Assembly (NCBI GenBank): GCA_026982275.1 | Contig: JALSHK010000439.1 | Span: forward strand, 1-10,330 | DNA: 10,330 nt | Direction: 5' to 3' | DNA from: Paracoccaceae bacterium | GTDB lineage: Bacteria; Pseudomonadota; Alphaproteobacteria; Rhodobacterales; Rhodobacteraceae | The notes under the pieces: generated by a model | Seen by the model: only the letters and a program-made list of their open reading frames with translations | What the model was told of the DNA's origin: nothing | The model's database searches: none | Program-made: the position numbers and the translations under genes | In this document: piece after piece, positions 5,103-10,330 of the stretch | How positions within the stretch are numbered: the first letter of the stretch is position 1 | Layout of the letters: every line of letters starts with the position of its first letter

Positions 5103-7876
5103 CCCCCGGCCTTTTTGATGATGGCGTTATATAGCCTGGTGCGAAGCGCCGCGCGTTTTTCCTCGGCGTGGATTTTATGGCCAAACAGGTCTTTGACGTA
5201 AAATGTATCTACCGCCTGCTCGCCATAAGTAGCGATAATCGCGGAGGAAATAGAAATGCTATTGGCGCTCAGGGTGCGGGCTATATCATGGATTAGCCCG
5301 GGCCGGTCGCGGGTGTCTACCTCGATAATGGTATAGATTTCCGAGCCTTCATTATCAAAGCTGATCGAGGTCGGCACCTTGAAATCCCGCTCGCGCGGTT
5401 TGATTACATCGCGGGCTTTCAGGGCGTCGCGGGTGATGATCTCGCCATTCAGCGTGCGCGAAATCATCTTGCGCAGCCGTGTCAGGCGGGATTTTTCATA
5501 GGGCGCGCCTTCGCTATCCTGAATCCAGAATACCGCCGTTGCAAGACCATCGGAGCTGGTATAGGTGCGCGCGTCCACCACATTGGCCCCCACCAGCGCC
5601 AAAGCCCCCGCAAGGCGGGCAAAAAGCCCCGGATGATCATGCATCACAAAGCAGGCGCGGGTGGCATCGCGCTCCAGATCCGCCTTGATATCGGAGATGA
5701 AAGGCTCCTCGCCCAGCTTCTTGATCAGCTTGGCAAAGGCTTTGTGGGTGCGGGTATCCAGCCCCAGCCAATAGGGGGTATAATGCCGTTCCAGCTCAAC
5801 GGTAATCTCGGATTTTTTCCATTTTTTCAGAGCCTTGGCCAGCTTGGAGCGGGCCTCGTCCTCGCGCTGGGACTGGCTTTGCGCCTGCGCGCCGCCGGTA
5901 AGCAAATCATGCGTGGCGCTATAAAGCTGGCGTAAAAGCATGGCTTTCCAGTTGTTCCACACATCCGGCCCCACGCCGCGAATATCGCATACGGTCAGCA
6001 CCAGAAGCAGCTTCAGCCGCGTCACCGATTTCACCTGTTTGGCAAAATCCTGCACCGTGCGAAGGTCCGATATATCGCGCTTTTGCGCCACATCCGACAT
6101 TAGCAGATGATGGCGCACCAGCCATTCCACCAGCTCGGAATCCGCCGCATCCAGGCCAAGGCGCGGGCATAGCTCGGCGGCGATGCGCGCCCCGGCAATT
6201 TCATGCGCTTCTTGCCGGCCCTTGGCGATATCATGCAGCAAAAGCGCCACATAAAGCACCTTGCGGTTAATCCCCGCTTTCAGGATTTTGGAGGCGATCG
6301 GCAGATCCTCCACCAGCCCTTGCTGCTCGATCTTGGATAGATTCGAGATCACCTGAATGGTGTGTTCGTCCACGGTATAGCTATGATACATATTGAATTG
6401 CATCATCGCCACGATGCGGCCAAAATCGGGGATAAACGCCCCCAGCACCCCCAGTTCGTTCATCCGCCGCAGGGCGCGCTCGGGGTTGTTATGCGAGAGC
6501 AAGAGATCCAGAAATATCCGGTTGGCCTCGGGGTTGGCGCGAAAATCATCATCCACCAGATGCAGATTACGCGCAATCAGGCGCATGGCGTTCGGATGAA
6601 TCAGAATACCGCTGCGCAGCCCTTCCTCGTAAAGCCGCATAAAATTGATCGGATCACTCAGAAACGCCTCTTGATCCACCACATCAAGGCGGCCATCGCG
6701 CAGGGTATAGCCGCGCGGAGTGCCGTCTCCGCCCCAGCTAAAGGCGCTTTTCAGCCAGCGGCCAATGCCCGGCTTGGCCTTCACATGGCGGGCCTCGAGG
6801 TCGGTCAGAAATATCCGCGTCAGCTCGCCCACATGGGTGGCATGGCGAAAATAGAGCTGCATAAAGCGCTCCACCCCGCGCATGCCCGCGCTATCCTCAA
6901 AGCCCAGCACCCGCGCCAGCTCCACCTGCATGTTGAAGCTCAGCTTTTCGGAGGCGCGCTTGCTCAGCAGGTGCAGATGGGTGCGCACGGTCCATAAAAA
7001 GCTCTCGGCCTCGATAAACAGCTCGCATTCGTCTTTGGTCAGCATGCCGGCCTTTACCAGATCATCCGGCCCCGCCGCGTGATTGATATATTTGGCGATC
7101 CAGAAAAGGGTTTGCAGATCGCGCAGGCCGCCCTTGCCCTCCTTCACATTGGGTTCCACCACATAGCGCGCGCCGCCATGGCGGCTGTGGCGCTGGCCGC
7201 GCTCCTCCAGCTTTGCCTCGATGAATTCAGCCGCGGTGCCGGTGAAAAGATCTTTCCAGAGCCGCGCGTCCAGCTCGATGGCCAAGGCCTCGTCGCCGCA
7301 CACAAAGCGCTGCTCCAGCATGGCGGTGCGGATAGTGTAATCCTCGCGGCCAAGGCGGATGCAATCATCCACCGTGCGGGTGGAATGGCCCACCTTCAGG
7401 CCCAAATCCCACAGGGAATATAGCGTGCTTTCAATCACGCTCTCGCCCCATGCGGTTTGCTTGTAGGGGGTCAGGAATAGCAGGTCTATATCGGAAAAAG
7501 GTGCCATCTCGGCGCGCCCGTAGCCGCCCACAGCCACCACGCTCAGCCGCTCGCTGGAGGTGGGGTTATAAGCCGGATGCAGGTGCCTGATCGTGGTCGA
7601 CAGCACCTGGCGCACCACCTGATCGGCCAGCCACGCATAGGCACGGGTAGCGCTGCGGCCCTGATAGGGCTCTACGGTTAGCGCCGCCTCGATACAGGCA
7701 CGACCATCCTGCATGCGCGCCTTGACCTCGCTTACCAATATGGCCCGGATTTCGGTTTTGTCTTTGGCGGAAAACAGCTTTTCATCCAGCGCCTGCTGCA
7801 CCAGAGCGGGGTTCCAGATATCATCGGGCGAGCCAATATGCCCGCCCAATGTAAGATCGTTCAGCTCGTATTCCAA
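5099..7876 (-). CDS. glnD: Bifunctional PII uridylyltransferase / uridylyl-removing enzyme
   Basis: GlnD is the cytoplasmic glutamine sensor that adds UMP to PII proteins when glutamine is low and removes it when glutamine is high. Through PII it sets glutamine synthetase and NtrBC activity. All four expected domains are visible in 925 residues. The nucleotidyltransferase has GGYGRAEMAPFSDIDLLFL (117-135; Asp129 and Asp131 are the metal ligands), followed by the linker with KEGKGGLRDLQTL. The HD hydrolase has H505, H548-D549, H589-H590 and D631. ACT1 begins at about 740 (MHDHPGLFARLAGAL) and ACT2 at about 848 (VDTRDRPGLIHDIARTL). The start is a TTG at 7876, three bases after the lipoprotein stop, with only a weak GGA ribosome site; no nearer ATG keeps the full length. 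It is the middle gene of a three-gene operon. Confidence 0.96.
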   Translation of the reverse strand: MEYELNDLTLGGHIGSPDDIWNPALVQQALDEKLFSAKDKTEIRAILVSEVKARMQDGRACIEAALTVEPYQGRSATRAYAWLADQVVRQVLSTTIRHLHPAYNPTSSERLSVVAVGGYGRAEMAPFSDIDLLFLTPYKQTAWGESVIESTLYSLWDLGLKVGHSTRTVDDCIRLGREDYTIRTAMLEQRFVCGDEALAIELDARLWKDLFTGTAAEFIEAKLEERGQRHSRHGGARYVVEPNVKEGKGGLRDLQTLFWIAKYINHAAGPDDLVKAGMLTKDECELFIEAESFLWTVRTHLHLLSKRASEKLSFNMQVELARVLGFEDSAGMRGVERFMQLYFRHATHVGELTRIFLTDLEARHVKAKPGIGRWLKSAFSWGGDGTPRGYTLRDGRLDVVDQEAFLSDPINFMRLYEEGLRSGILIHPNAMRLIARNLHLVDDDFRANPEANRIFLDLLLSHNNPERALRRMNELGVLGAFIPDFGRIVAMMQFNMYHSYTVDEHTIQVISNLSKIEQQGLVEDLPIASKILKAGINRKVLYVALLLHDIAKGRQEAHEIAGARIAAELCPRLGLDAADSELVEWLVRHHLLMSDVAQKRDISDLRTVQDFAKQVKSVTRLKLLLVLTVCDIRGVGPDVWNNWKAMLLRQLYSATHDLLTGGAQAQSQSQREDEARSKLAKALKKWKKSEITVELERHYTPYWLGLDTRTHKAFAKLIKKLGEEPFISDIKADLERDATRACFVMHDHPGLFARLAGALALVGANVVDARTYTSSDGLATAVFWIQDSEGAPYEKSRLTRLRKMISRTLNGEIITRDALKARDVIKPRERDFKVPTSISFDNEGSEIYTIIEVDTRDRPGLIHDIARTLSANSISISSAIIATYGEQAVDTFYVKDLFGHKIHAEEKRAALRTRLYNAIIKKAGG

Positions 7877-7879
7877 GGG

Positions 7880-9070
7880 CTAGGTTCCGGGGCTGCCAAA
7901 GCTGCGCGGGGCAGGAGAGATCATGGTTGCAGCCCCGTCCTGCAGCTGCATAATCGCCAGACCGCGCTCGTTGGTGCCGTCCGCATTAAAACGGAAAATG
8001 CCGGTAACACCGGCAAAGCCGGAAGGGGTGGTAAGCTGCTGCTTGGAAAAAGCATTATTGCTGCCCGCCGCGCGGGCGCTGCTGATCATGGCACCCACGG
8101 CGGCGATGCCGTCATAGGCGAGGCCCGCCAGCGCATGCGCCTCGGTGCCATAGGCCAGCTGATAGCGGGTTTCGAATTGGAGCGTTAGCGCCGGGTCCGG
8201 CACGGCAAACCAGCCGCCTTGCAGGCTAGGGGTTACCAGCACCTCGTTGGAGCTGTCCCAGCGGCTTAGCCCCATAAACTGCGCGTCGCGCTTGGTGCGG
8301 AAGCGGTTGGAGGCGAGCGACGCGGTGATAAACCCGAGCCCGCGCAAAGGCGAATCGGTGAAAAACGCGGCATTGGCCCCGCTACCGCGCAGCGCCTCGG
8401 CAATGCCCGAAGCCGCTTCGCCCATTTCGGCAAGGGCGAGCGGATAGGAAACCGCAACCGCGGTGGTGCCACCGGCGCGGGCAATGGCGCGCTCGATCGC
8501 GGCGCGGCCGTTTTCACCCGAAATACCTTCCTGGTAAACAATCGCAAAATTCGATTTCCCCTGCGCCACACTTTGGCGCACCAGCCGGCTGGCAACCGAA
8601 TCATAGGTCGTGCCCATGATAAACACATTGCCACCCGCCACCGAAGGGGTGTTGGAGAAGCTGAGAATATTTATACCCGCACGGGCCGCAATCGGCGCGA
8701 TGGCCGCTGTGGAGGTGGAATAAAGCGGCCCGACAATGATTTGCGCACCGTCTTCCACCGCGCGGTTGGCGGCGGCCACGGCCATTTCCGCATTGCCGCC
8801 GGTTTCATAAACCCGCAAATCAATATTGGCGCCATTCAGGTCCCGCTCGGCCATGCGGGCGGCATTTACCATGCTTTGCGCCAGGCTTTCGGTAACCGCA
8901 TTGCCCGAGGCCAGCGGCACCATCAGCGCCACCACCACCGGCTGGTTGGGATTGACAGCGGCAGTGGGGCCGGCAAAGTTTACTGGCTCGCAAGCGGAAA
9001 GGCCAAAGGCCAGCCCCAGAAAAGCAAGCGGACGAATAAAGCGACGGGATAAAAAATTGCTAAAAGACAT
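7880..9070 (-). CDS. LpoA-like lipoprotein, penicillin-binding protein activator / periplasmic-binding fold
   Basis: The first 27 residues are a lipoprotein signal peptide: basic FLSRRFIRP, a hydrophobic core and the lipobox LSAC with Cys27 as the lipidated residue. Glu at +2, not Asp, predicts outer-membrane sorting by Lol. The rest (about 45-380) is a type I periplasmic-binding fold: VVVALMVPLASG, ERDLNGANIDLRVYETGG, AQIIVGPLYSTSTAAIAP, then a second lobe from about NFAIVYQEG. This is the architecture of the C-terminal domain of E. coli LpoA (YraM), which activates PBP1A. The N-terminal helical repeat domain of LpoA is absent, as in shorter alphaproteobacterial homologues. The position next to rsmI and yraN is typical of this family. 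An ABC-type amino-acid-binding lipoprotein is the alternative, but no permease gene is nearby. GAGGA lies just upstream of the ATG. It is the first gene of the glnD-murJ operon. Confidence 0.85.
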   Translation of the reverse strand: MSFSNFLSRRFIRPLAFLGLAFGLSACEPVNFAGPTAAVNPNQPVVVALMVPLASGNAVTESLAQSMVNAARMAERDLNGANIDLRVYETGGNAEMAVAAANRAVEDGAQIIVGPLYSTSTAAIAPIAARAGINILSFSNTPSVAGGNVFIMGTTYDSVASRLVRQSVAQGKSNFAIVYQEGISGENGRAAIERAIARAGGTTAVAVSYPLALAEMGEAASGIAEALRGSGANAAFFTDSPLRGLGFITASLASNRFRTKRDAQFMGLSRWDSSNEVLVTPSLQGGWFAVPDPALTLQFETRYQLAYGTEAHALAGLAYDGIAAVGAMISSARAAGSNNAFSKQQLTTPSGFAGVTGIFRFNADGTNERGLAIMQLQDGAATMISPAPRSFGSPGT

Positions 9071-9095
9071 ATTTCCTCACAAGGCTAAATTGCCG

Positions 9096-9126
9096 ATTAT
9101 GGACTCGGCCAAAAACTAAGGGTAAA
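9096..9126 (-). promoter_or_regulatory. Candidate promoter of the lipoprotein-glnD-murJ operon
   Basis: On the minus strand CATAAT (9101-9096) matches the -10 consensus at five of six positions. The -35 is weaker: TTTACC (9126-9121) at 19-bp spacing, or TTACCC at 18. The -10 lies inside a small inverted repeat (GCCGA 9092-9096, TCGGC 9105-9109) next to a GACTC site (9102-9106). The whole divergent gap to rsmI is 101 bp. No clear rsmI promoter could be recognised in it. Confidence 0.35.
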
Positions 9127-9127
9127 G

Positions 9128-9137
9128 CCTGCGCAGG
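9128..9137. repeat. 10-bp palindrome in the lipoprotein/rsmI divergent gap
   Basis: CCTGCGCAGG is a perfect palindrome located between the predicted operon promoter and the rsmI start. It could be a binding site for a dimeric regulator acting on either gene, or chance in GC-rich DNA. Confidence 0.3.
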
Positions 9138-9171
9138 GCTATGTAAACGACGAGAAAAGGTATTCTAGCAT

Positions 9172-10029
9172 ATGGGCGGCATTTCACCAAAACCAACCGC
9201 CGGGTTATATCTTGTAGCGACCCCGATCGGCACGGCGGCGGACATCACCCTGCGCGCGCTTGATCTGCTGCAAAATGCCGATATTCTGGCCGCCGAAGAT
9301 ACCCGCCAAGCCCGCAAGCTGATGGATATCCATGGTATTGCCCTGAATGGCCGCCCGCTTTTGCCCTATCACGATCATAATGGCGCCAGCATGCGCCCGC
9401 GCCTGCTGGAGGCGGTAAAGCAAGGCAAGGTGGTGGCCTATGTTTCCGATGCCGGCACGCCTTTGATCGCCGATCCGGGCTATCAGCTGGCGGCGGGGGC
9501 GATCGAGGCGGGCTTGCCGCTGGCCTCGGCTCCGGGGGCCTCGGCGGTGCTGGCGGCGCTTTCGGTAGCCGGTTTGCCGACCGACAGGTTTTTGTTTGCC
9601 GGCTTTGCGCCGGTGAAAATGGTGGCACGCAAGGCGTTCTTTGCCGAATTCGCGGCAGTGCCGGCCACCTTGGTGTTTTATGAAGCGCCCCGCCGGCTGG
9701 GCGATAGCCTAAGCGCCATGCTGGAGGTTTTTGGCGATCGCCCTGCCGCCATGTGCCGCGAGCTGACCAAGAAATTCGAGGAGGTCACGCGCGGTTCGCT
9801 TGCTGAACTGGCGGCGCATTATGCCGAAATCCCCGCGCCCAAGGGTGAGGCGGTGGTGGTGGTCGGCCCGCCCCTGAAAGCCGCCGCAACAGCCGAGGCG
9901 ATTGACGCGGCCCTGATCGAGGCGCTCAAGCATAATCGGGTAAAAGACGCCGCCGCCGAGGTGGCCGCCGCTTTTGATCTGCCGCGCAAGCCGCTTTACC
10001 AGCGCGCGCTGGAGCTGGGGCAAAAATGA
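9172..10029 (+). CDS. rsmI: 16S rRNA (cytidine(1402)-2'-O)-methyltransferase
   Basis: RsmI methylates the ribose of C1402 in 16S rRNA, in the decoding centre, using S-adenosylmethionine. The 285-residue length is typical. The tetrapyrrole-methylase fold is recognisable from GLYLVATPIGTAADITLRAL (11-30), AAEDTRQARKL (40-50), the SAM-binding SDAGTPLIADPG (92-103), then APGASAVLAALSVAGLP and FLFAGFAP. FYEAPRRL and CRELTKKFEEVTRG are RsmI-specific segments. ATG 9172 is the only suitable start; AAAAGG lies 11 bases upstream, a rather long spacing. The stop TGA overlaps the ATG of yraN (ATGA), so the two are translationally coupled. It diverges from the LpoA-like gene; rsmI, lpoA and yraN homologues are also neighbours in E. 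coli (yraL, yraM, yraN). Confidence 0.96.
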   Translation: MGGISPKPTAGLYLVATPIGTAADITLRALDLLQNADILAAEDTRQARKLMDIHGIALNGRPLLPYHDHNGASMRPRLLEAVKQGKVVAYVSDAGTPLIADPGYQLAAGAIEAGLPLASAPGASAVLAALSVAGLPTDRFLFAGFAPVKMVARKAFFAEFAAVPATLVFYEAPRRLGDSLSAMLEVFGDRPAAMCRELTKKFEEVTRGSLAELAAHYAEIPAPKGEAVVVVGPPLKAAATAEAIDAALIEALKHNRVKDAAAEVAAAFDLPRKPLYQRALELGQK

Positions 10030-10330
10030 GCGGCAAAACGGCGTTTCATAATGGCATGGCCGCCGAGGATATCGCCTTGCGGGCTTATGAAACGCGCGGG
10101 GCCAAGCTTTTGGCGCGGCGCTGGAAGGTGCGCGAGGGCGAGATTGACCTGATCGTGGAGCTTGCTGGCGTGCTGGTTTTTGTCGAGGTCAAAGCCCGCC
10201 CGACCCTTGAGCAGGCGCTGGGCGCGCTCTCACCTGCGCAGCAGGCGCGGCTGCTGGCCTGTGCTTCGCAATATCTGGCAAAACACGCCAGCCTGAACGC
10301 CGATTGCCGCTTTGATCTGGCGGCGGTGGA
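10026..10330 (+). CDS. yraN: YraN / UPF0102 family endonuclease-like protein, 5' part (cut by window edge)
   Basis: The first 101 codons of a YraN-family protein are present; these are usually about 120 residues, so most of it is here. The family has a restriction-endonuclease-like PD-(D/E)xK fold. The predicted catalytic residues are visible: Glu39 and Asp41 in GEIDLIV, then Glu54 and Lys56 in FVEVKAR. The N-terminal AAEDIALRAYETRGAKLLARRW is the conserved helix and strand that precede them. The biochemical role is poorly established for the family, although a link to DNA repair or recombination is often suggested. The ATG shares four bases with the rsmI stop, so it is the second gene of that transcript. 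Confidence 0.93.
   Translation, partial: MSGKTAFHNGMAAEDIALRAYETRGAKLLARRWKVREGEIDLIVELAGVLVFVEVKARPTLEQALGALSPAQQARLLACASQYLAKHASLNADCRFDLAAV

Noticed and set aside
6362..6997. 211-residue plus-strand frame inside glnD
   Set aside because: glnD is unambiguous on the other strand; the antisense product has no recognisable motif.
7880..9070. ABC-transporter amino-acid-binding protein
   Set aside because: The fold is shared, but there is no permease or ATPase gene nearby and the rsmI/yraN neighbourhood points to the LpoA-like family. It is kept as an alternative in the entry.

Overview
The window looks like a core chromosomal segment of an alphaproteobacterium, most likely of the Rhodobacterales type. 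This rests on the high GC content, the glnD-murJ-trpS neighbourhood and the LpoA-like / rsmI / yraN neighbourhood. No database search was possible, so the lineage is an inference. I see no mobile element, CRISPR array, tRNA or rRNA.

Layout, left to right. The end of argG (argininosuccinate synthase) runs in from the left edge and stops at a hairpin terminator. A short gap with several small palindromes follows, then a GNAT acetyltransferase gene. trpS (tryptophanyl-tRNA synthetase) converges on it from the minus strand. A 110-bp region separates the divergent trpS and rhomboid genes. It holds a recognisable sigma70-type promoter for trpS and a perfect 26-bp direct repeat that duplicates the -35 box and spacer. 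On the plus strand come two back-to-back rhomboid-family membrane proteins. The first keeps the whole catalytic set. The second is homologous but has lost both the catalytic Ser and His, so it is an inactive rhomboid. Its stop codon overlaps the murJ stop codon on the other strand.

The minus-strand block 9070-3561 is a tightly packed three-gene operon: an LpoA-like outer-membrane lipoprotein, glnD (PII uridylyltransferase) and murJ (lipid II flippase). Gaps are 3 bp and -4 bp. Two cell-wall genes therefore flank the main nitrogen sensor in one transcript. Divergent from it, rsmI (16S rRNA C1402 ribose methyltransferase) overlaps the start of yraN, which leaves the window on the right.

Most genes are housekeeping. 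The least ordinary elements are the active/inactive rhomboid pair and the duplicated promoter segment in front of it.
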